Assembly (NCBI GenBank): GCA_934699095.1
Contig: CAKUVI010000001.1
Location: 1 to 64,000, forward strand
Reading direction: 5' to 3'
DNA: 64,000 nt
Origin: an uncultured Bacteroidales bacterium
GTDB lineage: Bacteria; Bacteroidota; Bacteroidia; Bacteroidales; WCHB1-69
In this document: one piece after another, positions 25,575 through 32,538 of the stretch
Layout of the letters: each line of letters begins with the position of its first letter
Position numbering within the stretch: the first letter of the stretch is position 1
Notes under the pieces: model-generated
What the model was told of the DNA's origin: nothing
Databases searched by the model: none
The model's input: the letters and a program-made list of their open reading frames with translations, nothing else
Position numbers and translations under genes: made by a program

Positions 25575-26198
25575 CTATTTTTTGTTTTGTGAATTAAGTG
25601 TTTCGCGGATTTTTGCTGTGAGTATGTCGATGCCTATGTTGTTGTGTCCTCCGACGGGGATGATTATGTCGGCCAATCTTTTAGTAGGTTCTATGAAAAG
25701 TTCGTGCATAGGTTTCACAAAATGGCGGTAATGCCGTATTGATTTGTCCAAACCGCGGCCACGTTCGATCACATCCCTGCTTATGATTCTAATGAGGCGT
25801 TCGTCGGCGTCTGTGTCAACGAAAACCTTGATGTCCATTGTATCACAGAGTTCAGGATTGGTGAATATCAAGATACCTTCAACGATAAGTACCTCAGCTG
25901 GTTGCACTGGAATAGTCTCTTTACCACGGCGACAGGTCACGTACGAATATGTGGGCATCTGTATTGTTTCCCCTTGTTTTAATGCGTTGATGTGTTCAAC
26001 AAGCAATGGAAATTCGATTGCGGATGGGTGGTCGAAGTTGATCTGCTCCTTCTCGGCCTGCGTAAGGTCCCCATTGTCTCTGTAATATGCATCCTGAGAC
26101 AACACACTGACGTGATGTCTTGGAAATTGATTCACTATTTTCTGCACTACGGAGGTTTTTCCGGAACCTGAACCGCCAGCTATACCTAATACTAACAT
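25575..26198 (-). CDS. udk: Uridine kinase
   Basis: Phosphorylates uridine and cytidine to UMP and CMP in pyrimidine salvage, in the cytosol. The 207-residue length is normal. Evidence is the P-loop GIAGGSGSGKTS near residues 5-16, the conserved SQDAYYRDNG near 34-43, NFDHPSAIEFPLL near 54-66, TYSYVTCRRG near 82-91, VEGILIF near 107-113, and the IRRI-like pattern LIRIISRDVIERGR near 134-147. The gene starts about 75 bases downstream of the tRNA-Gln terminator and is followed after 4 bases by the L,D-transpeptidase gene; the two are probably cotranscribed. I could not find a clean TAnnTTTG element upstream. Confidence 0.96.
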   Translation of the reverse strand: MLVLGIAGGSGSGKTSVVQKIVNQFPRHHVSVLSQDAYYRDNGDLTQAEKEQINFDHPSAIEFPLLVEHINALKQGETIQMPTYSYVTCRRGKETIPVQPAEVLIVEGILIFTNPELCDTMDIKVFVDTDADERLIRIISRDVIERGRGLDKSIRHYRHFVKPMHELFIEPTKRLADIIIPVGGHNNIGIDILTAKIRETLNSQNKK

Positions 26199-26273
26199 AT
26201 CTGTGTTTTTTTTATAAGACGAATTTTTTTAGATAATGTTACAAATGTGTATTTTTCTGATGTACTGTGAAAT

Positions 26274-26307
26274 AAAAAAAGACGGCCGTTAATTAGCGAC
26301 CGTCTTT
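26274..26307 (-). terminator. Intrinsic terminator of tRNA-Gln
   Basis: Read on the minus strand, an 11-bp stem with one G-U wobble and an 8-base loop is followed by a run of T (seven A residues at 26274-26280 on the plus strand). It begins 2 bases after the tRNA 3' end. Confidence 0.88.
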
Positions 26308-26308
26308 G

Positions 26309-26379
26309 TTGCCCCGATAGGATTCGAACCCATACAAACAGAACCAGAATCTGCGGTGCTACCATTACACAACAGGGCA
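26309..26379 (-). tRNA. tRNA-Gln, anticodon CTG
   Basis: A 71-base cloverleaf on the minus strand, without an encoded CCA end. The acceptor stem TGCCCTG pairs with CGGGGCA (one G-U), the D arm is GTGT/GCAC, the anticodon stem GCAGA/TCTGT encloses loop TTCTGGT, so the anticodon is CTG reading CAG, and the T arm ATGGG/CCTAT encloses TTCGAAT. The discriminator base is A. It has its own promoter and terminator. A second tRNA-Gln with TTG anticodon is expected elsewhere. Confidence 0.95.
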
Positions 26380-26383
26380 ATTC

Positions 26384-26430
26384 AAAAGAGCGTGGCAAAG
26401 ATAATATTTTTTTTGAAACCGCGCTCTTTT
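26384..26430 (-). terminator. Hairpin between the DUF6515-like gene and tRNA-Gln, promoter in its loop
   Basis: A 12-bp stem (one wobble) formed by 26384-26395 and 26419-26430 encloses a 23-base loop. Read on the minus strand it follows the stop of the DUF6515-like gene and ends in four T residues. The loop contains the TATCTTTG of the tRNA promoter. Terminator function is likely but the loop is long. Confidence 0.5.
26396..26403 (-). promoter_or_regulatory. -7 promoter element for tRNA-Gln
   Basis: TATCTTTG on the minus strand, 16 bases before the tRNA 5' end, located inside the loop of the upstream hairpin. Confidence 0.7.
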
Positions 26431-26445
26431 TTTGAAAAAAATCTT

Positions 26446-27579
26446 TTAACTTACAAAAACCACTTCGTACCAAATATATCCGCTTACTACCACTGCTTTG
26501 TAATATACATTGTCAACTTTGTAGTAGAGAGTGTTGTCGAGTATGATTTCTTCGTAGTTGCTTGGAAGTTCTGCTACTCTTGCTCCGATAGGAGGTGCTA
26601 CAACTCTGTAGTTATTGTTGTATGGGAGGTAGAAAGTGCCGTCATCGTAATAGTAGTTCACATTCTTATATACAATTACCACTGGTCTCCAACTGTTGAA
26701 TATTGAGTATGCTATAACGGCTCCAAGCGGTGGGCGGCAGATTACATAGTATCCATTGATGTAGCGGCAGAACACGCTGTTGTAGAAGTAGTAAGGAATT
26801 CCGTGATAATATACAGGTCTGATGCGAGGAGGAATGTGCATGTGTGAGTTGTAGTTGTGGTGGTTAGGGTGTACGTATGGGGTGTGAGGAACTCCGTGGC
26901 CATTGTGGCCATGGCCTCTGTCGTCATTGCCGTTGCCATTGTTTGAACCTTCGTTTCTCGGACCAGTTGCTACAGGCTGTGGCTGTGCCTTGCCTTCTGA
27001 TGTATAGCCGCGGCGTGCTGATGTCTCCTGTACTGTGTTGGAGTTTGCGCGTGAACTTGTCACTTCAGTGGCCTTGCCTACAGTTTGGTTGTTCGCGCTC
27101 GGACGTGCACTTTGGTTGTTAGTGGTTGTGGTTCTGTTGACAGTTCCTGATGTCGCCGGACGTGCCGTTGAGGATGTTGCAGGACGAGCAGTTGAGGAAG
27201 TTGCAGGACGTGCAGTCGAGGAAGCTGCTGGACGAGCAGTTGAAGAAGCAGCAGGACGAGCTGAGTTGTTTGTCGAAGGTGCAACTTGACGGTTTACACT
27301 TGAGTTGGTAGCAGGACGATTAACACTGTTTGAAGATGGACGTGATATATTTTGCTGAGCCCTTTGATAACTTTCGTTAGCTTTGTTAAGTTGGCTGTCT
27401 CCTCTGCGAATCTGACGACTCTGTTGAGGCGAAGGAGGAGTGCTCGGTCTTGACACAGTAGAGGTGTTGGCTCTGCTTGTTGCGGCATTCCTGGATGAGT
27501 TTGGTGTTTGGGCCAAAACTTCTGATGAGATTATGCCGGTCATCAGAAGGATACTCATCATCATTACTAACTTTTTCAT
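26446..27579 (-). CDS. Exported repeat protein with DUF6515-like C-terminal domain
   Basis: A 377-residue exported protein. The ATG at 27579 gives a good signal peptide (MKKLVMMMSILLMTG, then SEVLAQ). A longer in-frame start at 27615 would run through a likely promoter (TATCTTTT at 27602-27609) and is not preferred. Residues of about 30-215 are low complexity, rich in Ser, Arg, Asn, Ala, Thr and Pro, and include five 8-residue repeats of the type ARPA(A/T)SST coded by a 24-base DNA repeat. A short His/Gly/Asn-rich stretch follows near 225-255. The last 120 residues are Tyr/Val-rich with an RPVYYHGIPYYFY start, as in the DUF6515 family seen in Bacteroidota. No enzyme motif is visible. Probably surface- or periplasm-exposed; function unknown. 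Confidence 0.78.
   Translation of the reverse strand: MKKLVMMMSILLMTGIISSEVLAQTPNSSRNAATSRANTSTVSRPSTPPSPQQSRQIRRGDSQLNKANESYQRAQQNISRPSSNSVNRPATNSSVNRQVAPSTNNSARPAASSTARPAASSTARPATSSTARPATSSTARPATSGTVNRTTTTNNQSARPSANNQTVGKATEVTSSRANSNTVQETSARRGYTSEGKAQPQPVATGPRNEGSNNGNGNDDRGHGHNGHGVPHTPYVHPNHHNYNSHMHIPPRIRPVYYHGIPYYFYNSVFCRYINGYYVICRPPLGAVIAYSIFNSWRPVVIVYKNVNYYYDDGTFYLPYNNNYRVVAPPIGARVAELPSNYEEIILDNTLYYKVDNVYYKAVVVSGYIWYEVVFVS
27143..27262. repeat. Tandem repeat, 5 x 24 bp, coding
   Basis: Five adjoining 24-base units start at 27143, 27167, 27191, 27215 and 27239, with consensus near gttgaggaagttgcaggacg plus a 4-base end. They encode the repeated ARPA(A/T)SST segments of the DUF6515-like protein. 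Copies differ at a few positions, so the array is not freshly expanded. Confidence 0.9.
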
Positions 27580-27638
27580 TTTTTTGGGTTTTTTGTGTGA
27601 TAAAAGATACCTCAAAGACTTACAATGACTTTTGTTGT

Positions 27639-29744
27639 TTAATGCTTTATGACAATTTTTTTGAAAGTCGTGCGACCGTCAATATTGAACTTGGCTAAAT
27701 ACATTCCATTTGAAAAGTCTTCAGTGTTGACAGAGACTTTGCTCTCTGTGACGCTGTTGTTACTATACACACAATTCCCGACAATGTCATAAATGTCGAT
27801 GGATACATTGTTGAATGAAGAAGCGTCAGTGGTGAGGTCAATGGTTATTGCATTGTTTGCAGGATTCGGATGGATAAATATGTTGTTGTTCAAATCATTA
27901 TCTCTGATACCAATGGTATTATTGGTACTCCAGGATATTTTGAAGCCTTGGGCGTTAAGATAGTTGTCGGTGACCAAGCGGGCCCGCACCTTGTTGGTGT
28001 GGAAAATCATCGGATCGGGAAGGTCACTGCCTGAAAGGGAAACCAAGAGTTCTTGGGGATTTTGGGAAATGTCGAAGATTTCAAGCACATCTTCAGGACT
28101 GATATCAAATTCATGGAATGTGAATTTGATGTAATTTGCATCGTTTACACGAATATTCCACACACAGTTGGAGTTGTCGCTGTAGTTCAGGTCGCCGCTG
28201 TTGTCTGAGAAAGTGCCGGTGTCGCTTGTGTGTGTATAGACGCTGCACCCTGGTTCACTGCGTTTGGCGAGATAATAGAGTCTCCAACCCGAAGCTGTGG
28301 TGTCGTTGTCGGTTTCGAATGTGATGTAAAGGCTGTCGGTGTTCAAAAAGTATGACAGTTGTTCTGGCAGTCCACCGGAGAGTTCCAACAAGAGGCTGTC
28401 GTTAGATGGATGTCGGTTCCAAAATCTAAGATAATCGTGTCCTTCTTGAATGTCCAACTCTTTGATTGAGACTTGCACTGAATATTGGGTCGGGGAGGTG
28501 ATGATGTAGGTGCAATATTGGTTGTTACCGTAGTTTTTGTTTCCGGAGCCATCTTCAAGATAACCATAAAGAGGGGTGATTATGCGGTCGTTGCAATATT
28601 CAGGGTAAGCATTATCAGGTGGGCAAAAGTTTATCACGGCGGCTTGGCCGTGGCTGTATCCGCCGGTTGCTATTTGGTCGTCGGAGGTAGCGGTAGTCAC
28701 GAAGTAGCCGTCTCCGGAGCCGCCCCAGCCGAAGTTGAAGTGGAAGAAATGGTCTTCGTTGTAGCCGTCGCACACGAAGGCATGACCGCCGTCTTCAGCA
28801 TAACCTGAGTAGTAGATCGGTCTGAGTTGGTTCAATTGACTGATGAGGAGGGAGTCCCAGCTCTCGCTGGAAAAGTCGTGTTTTGACACATATTTTATAT
28901 CGTCGCTGTATCTGAAGTATTTGATCATAGCCAATGGCACATCCCAAGAATAGGCTCCGGAGCCCTCGGGTCCATAGTTCATGTCAACGGCCACTCCGCA
29001 GTGGAAGATGAGTTTGGCGACTTCATTGTTGTTGTGAGACAGCACGTCGCACATTGCGTCGTAGGTGTAGGTGGTGTTGCCGTAATCGACAAAAAAGTCA
29101 CCGTAAGATGAGTGGTTTGTATGTGTGTTGGCGCCTCTTTCGGGGTAGCGGTAGTAGTAGATTATTTGCGACATGGCCACGGCAACGCAGCCGTTAGGGG
29201 TTCTGTTGTCGTATCCGGTAGGGGAGTTTTCATCGTAGGGAGAATAGTAGTTATAGTATTTGTTCTGGTTCCATGATGATCTGAGGAGTGGGCCTACGGA
29301 GGTTGGCTGTTCGCTGTCGCGGGTTTGCGGGTTGCGCAGTGCTTCCCAGGCTCTCAACGCGCGTGCATCGGGCTGGATGTTGTTGCGGCGTACGAACAGG
29401 ATTTCGTTTTTATATTGCTCTAACAAATCCTCGGTGGCCGGTGCCATATTCTGAAGTTGAAGGTCGTTGTCGAAACCATAGGCCAAGACCGGTGCCACCG
29501 CGTCGTCAGCTGCGATGAGGAGAAAGCCCTTGTCGAAGTGCAGAAGGGCTGCATACAGCTCCCCATCCTCTGTCAGATAGTCAACAAAGCGAAGTGAATT
29601 GTCGGCCGAAGCGGGTGAATATTTGTAAGATAACGAAACAAAGGCTGCATTACCTAAGTTTTTGATCTCTTTTTTTGAGACAGGGTTTGCTGTTATAAAT
29701 AGTGGTAAAAAGAGCAACAGCAGCAGGGTTTGTTTAAATTTCAT
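27639..29744 (-). CDS. C10 family (streptopain-like) cysteine peptidase with T9SS sorting domain
   Basis: A 701-residue secreted protease. A signal peptide (residues 1-19, ending ITAN) is followed by an Spi-type propeptide (about 20-120), with FVSLSYKYSPAS and LLIAADDAVAPVLAYG typical of the streptopain prodomain. The catalytic domain spans about 140-345 and has the nucleophile Cys186 in NGCVAVAMSQI and His321 in GGHAFVCDGY, then the FGWGGSGDGYF end. Two CUB-like domains of about 100 residues follow (about 375-490 and 497-615). The end, from FIHPNPANN near residue 625, is a type A T9SS sorting domain, so the protein should cross the outer membrane through the T9SS and be anchored or released. 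Relatives include PrtT and interpain A, which cut host or food proteins. The promoter is upstream at 29777-29784. Confidence 0.93.
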   Translation of the reverse strand: MKFKQTLLLLLFLPLFITANPVSKKEIKNLGNAAFVSLSYKYSPASADNSLRFVDYLTEDGELYAALLHFDKGFLLIAADDAVAPVLAYGFDNDLQLQNMAPATEDLLEQYKNEILFVRRNNIQPDARALRAWEALRNPQTRDSEQPTSVGPLLRSSWNQNKYYNYYSPYDENSPTGYDNRTPNGCVAVAMSQIIYYYRYPERGANTHTNHSSYGDFFVDYGNTTYTYDAMCDVLSHNNNEVAKLIFHCGVAVDMNYGPEGSGAYSWDVPLAMIKYFRYSDDIKYVSKHDFSSESWDSLLISQLNQLRPIYYSGYAEDGGHAFVCDGYNEDHFFHFNFGWGGSGDGYFVTTATSDDQIATGGYSHGQAAVINFCPPDNAYPEYCNDRIITPLYGYLEDGSGNKNYGNNQYCTYIITSPTQYSVQVSIKELDIQEGHDYLRFWNRHPSNDSLLLELSGGLPEQLSYFLNTDSLYITFETDNDTTASGWRLYYLAKRSEPGCSVYTHTSDTGTFSDNSGDLNYSDNSNCVWNIRVNDANYIKFTFHEFDISPEDVLEIFDISQNPQELLVSLSGSDLPDPMIFHTNKVRARLVTDNYLNAQGFKISWSTNNTIGIRDNDLNNNIFIHPNPANNAITIDLTTDASSFNNVSIDIYDIVGNCVYSNNSVTESKVSVNTEDFSNGMYLAKFNIDGRTTFKKIVIKH

Positions 29745-29761
29745 ATTTAAGAGAAATAATT

Positions 29762-29793
29762 AAAAAAAGGACACCGCGAAGATATCCTTTTTT
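29762..29793 (-). terminator. Hairpin after the four-helix-bundle gene, overlapping the C10 peptidase promoter
   Basis: An A-rich arm (aaaaaaagga) and its complement (tcctttttttt) enclose a short, partly paired region that contains TATCTTCG on the minus strand. Downstream of the minus-strand four-helix gene it can act as an intrinsic terminator. Confidence 0.6.
29777..29784 (-). promoter_or_regulatory. -7 like promoter element for the C10 peptidase gene
   Basis: TATCTTCG on the minus strand is a one-base variant of TAnnTTTG, 33 bases before the peptidase ATG. It lies in the apical part of a terminator hairpin. Confidence 0.45.
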
Positions 29794-29822
29794 TTCTATA
29801 GTTAAAAAAATTGCCTAAAAAA

Positions 29823-30290
29823 TTATATCATTTCATCAAAATCATCGGCTTCCGGGATGGAAATATCGTCTAAATCGTCCATTTTAGCCGTGTTTGACGA
29901 ACCATTGGATGAGCGTTGGAGAGAGGCGATAAGTGAGCCTATCATTTTTGTGAGCTCCATGAGTTCTGTGCGGGAATGCTCGCGGCCGTCCTCGTTAAGG
30001 ATTCCGCATTTGTAAGCGATTTCTGTCAAAACCACACATTCTCTAACTGAGCTTTTGGCCATTTTCAGATAATACAAAAATTGCGTTCTGTTGCGTGATG
30101 AACCCTCAGCAGTGTTCAGTGCGATTTCCTGAGCCGATTTCAAGAATGACTTCTGCATGAAGCGTTTGTTCGTTGCACCTTCGTCTTCCGGAAGCTGCTG
30201 GTAAAGCCATACTATATAATCCATGGCTTTTGCATAAATTCTCAAATCCTCAAATCTGAAAAAACTTACGTTGTTGTCTCTTTCGTTCAT
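29823..30290 (-). CDS. Four-helix-bundle protein, S23 / rRNA-intervening-sequence family
   Basis: A 155-residue cytosolic protein of the family first found as ORFs inside 23S rRNA intervening sequences (S23) and later as free-standing genes in many Bacteroidota. The family pattern is present: FRFEDLRIYAKAMDYIVWLY near residues 11-30, FLKSAQEIALNTAEGSSRNR near 49-68, then FLYYLKMAKSSVRECVVLTEIAYKCG near 71-96. The protein continues beyond the usual length of about 120 residues into an acidic tail of about 30 residues (SSNTAKMDDLDD..EADDFDEMI). The function is unknown; the bundle resembles adaptor proteins and binding to RNA or protein is possible. No rRNA is near, so this is the free-standing type. 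It has a clear promoter. Confidence 0.88.
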   Translation of the reverse strand: MNERDNNVSFFRFEDLRIYAKAMDYIVWLYQQLPEDEGATNKRFMQKSFLKSAQEIALNTAEGSSRNRTQFLYYLKMAKSSVRECVVLTEIAYKCGILNEDGREHSRTELMELTKMIGSLIASLQRSSNGSSNTAKMDDLDDISIPEADDFDEMI

Positions 30291-30316
30291 AATTTTGATA
30301 TATTAGCTTTCAGCCG

Positions 30317-30324
30317 CAAAAATA
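30317..30324 (-). promoter_or_regulatory. -7 promoter element for the four-helix-bundle gene
   Basis: TATTTTTG on the minus strand fits TAnnTTTG, 27 bases before the ATG at 30290. Confidence 0.65.
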
Positions 30325-30559
30325 CTAATATTTTTTAACATAAAATAATTAAAAATCTTTCTTCAAAAAAAAATAAAACACTATATAAATATCTGATAAT
30401 CAGAGTTGTAGAGTGTTTAATCATGGTGTTTTCCAGCTATTTTGATGAAAAATCTTGTCATAAAACTCTCTGTTTTCCGTGAAAATACTGACAATTGTGG
30501 AGATTTTCTGAAAAAATACGGGTACTTTTAAGGGGGCTGGAAACTCTCGAAAATTTTGT
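30325..30559. other. AT-rich divergent intergenic region
   Basis: Part of a 303-base gap between divergent genes. It contains two outward promoters (30317-30324 minus, 30560-30567 plus). No open reading frame, RNA gene or convincing stem-loop could be supported. A short palindromic core, ctgataatcag near 30394, is the only structure seen. Confidence 0.5.
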
Positions 30560-30567
30560 TACTTTTG
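30560..30567 (+). promoter_or_regulatory. -7 promoter element for the M23-phoH-lpxK operon
   Basis: TACTTTTG fits TAnnTTTG, 26 bases before the ATG at 30594. Confidence 0.65.
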
Positions 30568-30593
30568 CGGTTCTGAAATACTGAACCCGGTAT

Positions 30594-31505
30594 ATGGTCA
30601 AATTCGATAAGGTAAAGAAAATTTGGAATGTCATCATTAGCGAGTGGAAGACCCGCTACAGATTGGTTTTTTCCAACGAGGACACCCTTGAACAGAGTTT
30701 CGTGATAAAGAAGATCACTATCCAAAAAATAGTGGTGGTTGTGATTCTTGCCGCTTTTCTCATTATAGTGTTGACCTCCATCCTCATAGCATTGACACCA
30801 TTGAGAATGTATATTCCGGGATATACGGATAAGAATGATTACAAGATGTACAAGCAGACGGCGGCCAAGATAGATACAATGGAGAAGGTTTACCAGCATA
30901 ACCAGCAGTTTATAGAGAACTTTTCCTCAATGTTGGATGGTGATGTCGAGAGGATAGAAGATACAGAGACTCCGGAAAGCGCCACTCCAAACGTGCATCC
31001 TGCCGAGCGCAAAGAGGAGCGGAAGGAAAAGGTAGAGGAGTTGATACAGGAGACGGAGAAGATTTTGGGAAGGGTGTCGGAGAAGAGCTCCTCGTCTGCC
31101 GCAGGGGTGCCAAAAATTGAACAGGCTAAGATAACGCACATTTCAATCTTTCCGCCTGCAATGGGTGTGGTGACACGCCTCTTTGACCCAGCCCAAAACC
31201 ATTACGGCATTGACATTACAATGGAGGAGAACCCTATAATAACATGTGTGGCAGATGGCGTTGTGATAGCTGCAAATTTCACATCCTCAGATGGTTATAC
31301 TATTATGGTGCAACATCCTGGGAATATGATCTCCATTTACAAACACAATTCTGCGCTGCTGAAGGATGTTGGCGCGCGCGTGACCGCCGGTATGCCGATA
31401 GCAAGTTTCGACAAGAACAACACCAAAGGGAAACAGCACTTGCATTTTGAACTTTGGTACAACGGATTCCCGATAAACCCCTTGAATTATCTCGTTATTG
31501 AATAG
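30594..31505 (+). CDS. Membrane-anchored M23 (LytM) peptidoglycan endopeptidase
   Basis: A 303-residue protein with an N-terminal cytoplasmic stretch, one transmembrane helix (about residues 43-68), a periplasmic coiled region rich in Glu/Lys (about 85-175) and a C-terminal M23 domain (about 183-303). Unlike the LytM-LysM protein at 13.4 kb, all catalytic residues are here: His203 and Asp207 in HYGID, a His in YKHN near 247, and His282 and His284 in HLHFE. It should cut peptide crosslinks in peptidoglycan. It is first in a run phoH-lpxK-punA-glycosyltransferases with short gaps or overlaps. The N-terminal part is similar to that of other Bacteroidota M23 proteins with FSNEDTLEQ-like motifs before the membrane helix. 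Confidence 0.92.
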   Translation: MVKFDKVKKIWNVIISEWKTRYRLVFSNEDTLEQSFVIKKITIQKIVVVVILAAFLIIVLTSILIALTPLRMYIPGYTDKNDYKMYKQTAAKIDTMEKVYQHNQQFIENFSSMLDGDVERIEDTETPESATPNVHPAERKEERKEKVEELIQETEKILGRVSEKSSSSAAGVPKIEQAKITHISIFPPAMGVVTRLFDPAQNHYGIDITMEENPIITCVADGVVIAANFTSSDGYTIMVQHPGNMISIYKHNSALLKDVGARVTAGMPIASFDKNNTKGKQHLHFELWYNGFPINPLNYLVIE

Positions 31506-31512
31506 CTTTTAG

Positions 31513-32538
31513 ATGGACAAGATTATTGACATAAATTCAGAGTTCGCCGTTGAATTGTTGGGTTTTCAGAACTGCAATATGGTGATGCTGACCCATATTT
31601 TCCCAAAACTGAAGATAGTAGCACGCGGAAATGAGATCCGAGTCTCCGGGCCTGATGACGACATCCGTCAGTTTGAGGAGAGGATAAGACTGTTGGAGAG
31701 ACATATCCAGCAGTTCGGCAAGCTCACCGAGACTGATATTATCAACATAACTGCAATGGAAGATGACAGCTTTTACGCCCTTAACAGGGTTGACGAAAAT
31801 GTTATCGTTCACGGCCGCGAAGGGAAGATTATCAAGGCCATCACTCCAAATCAGAAGAAATTGGTTGAAAGCGCCGAGAAGAACGATATGGTTTTTGTGG
31901 TCGGACCAGCTGGAACAGGTAAGACATATACAGCTGTCGCACTTGCCGTAAAAGCTCTGAAAAACAAACAGATACGGAGAATTATTTTAACTCGTCCCGC
32001 AGTTGAGGCGGGTGAAAACCTCGGTTTCTTACCGGGTGATCTCCGCGATAAACTCGATCCCTATTTGCAGCCCTTGTATGATGCACTCTGGGATATGATT
32101 CCGATGCAGAAGTTGGTGAACATGATGGAGGACAAGGTTATTGAGATTGCCCCTTTGGCCTTCATGCGCGGCCGAACCCTCGACAATGCGTATGTGATTT
32201 TGGATGAAGCCCAGAACGCCACATCTGCCCAGCTCAAAATGTTCCTGACCCGCATGGGAAAAAACGCCAAGTTCTTCATAACAGGTGATATAACCCAGAT
32301 CGACCTGCCTAAAAACCAACAGTCAGGATTGATCCTCGCCGACAGAATTCTTCGGGGAGTGAAAGGCATCGACTTCATCTATATGGATAACAAGGATGTG
32401 GTGCGCCACCATCTCGTGACCAAGATCATAACACGATATGAGGATTATGAAAATCAGTTGGAAGAGGCCCGGAAAAAGCGTAACGAAAGAAAACTAACAA
32501 ATAAAGAGACCGATGAGCCTCAAACCGACAATGCGTAA
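31513..32538 (+). CDS. PhoH family P-loop ATPase
   Basis: A 341-residue cytosolic ATPase. An N-terminal KH-like region (about 1-115) precedes the PhoH domain, with Walker A VVGPAGTGKT near residues 129-138, the conserved TRPAVEAGENLGFLPGDL near 160-177, Walker B YVILDEAQNAT near 227-237 and FITGDITQIDLP near 257-268. PhoH proteins are linked to RNA metabolism and ribosome maturation in several bacteria, frequently next to ybeY; the exact reaction is not settled. It is 7 bases downstream of the M23 gene and overlaps lpxK by 26 bases, an unusually long overlap. The Lys/Glu/Arg-rich tail of the protein is the overlapping part. Confidence 0.93.
   Translation: MDKIIDINSEFAVELLGFQNCNMVMLTHIFPKLKIVARGNEIRVSGPDDDIRQFEERIRLLERHIQQFGKLTETDIINITAMEDDSFYALNRVDENVIVHGREGKIIKAITPNQKKLVESAEKNDMVFVVGPAGTGKTYTAVALAVKALKNKQIRRIILTRPAVEAGENLGFLPGDLRDKLDPYLQPLYDALWDMIPMQKLVNMMEDKVIEIAPLAFMRGRTLDNAYVILDEAQNATSAQLKMFLTRMGKNAKFFITGDITQIDLPKNQQSGLILADRILRGVKGIDFIYMDNKDVVRHHLVTKIITRYEDYENQLEEARKKRNERKLTNKETDEPQTDNA

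Noticed and set aside
26446..27579. CRISPR-like array from the repeated 24-base units
   Set aside because: The units adjoin without spacers, are in frame and encode a protein repeat, so it is a coding tandem repeat.
30961..31141. Minus-strand frames opposite the M23 gene
   Set aside because: They are shadows of the Glu/Lys-rich coding region and have no initiation signals.
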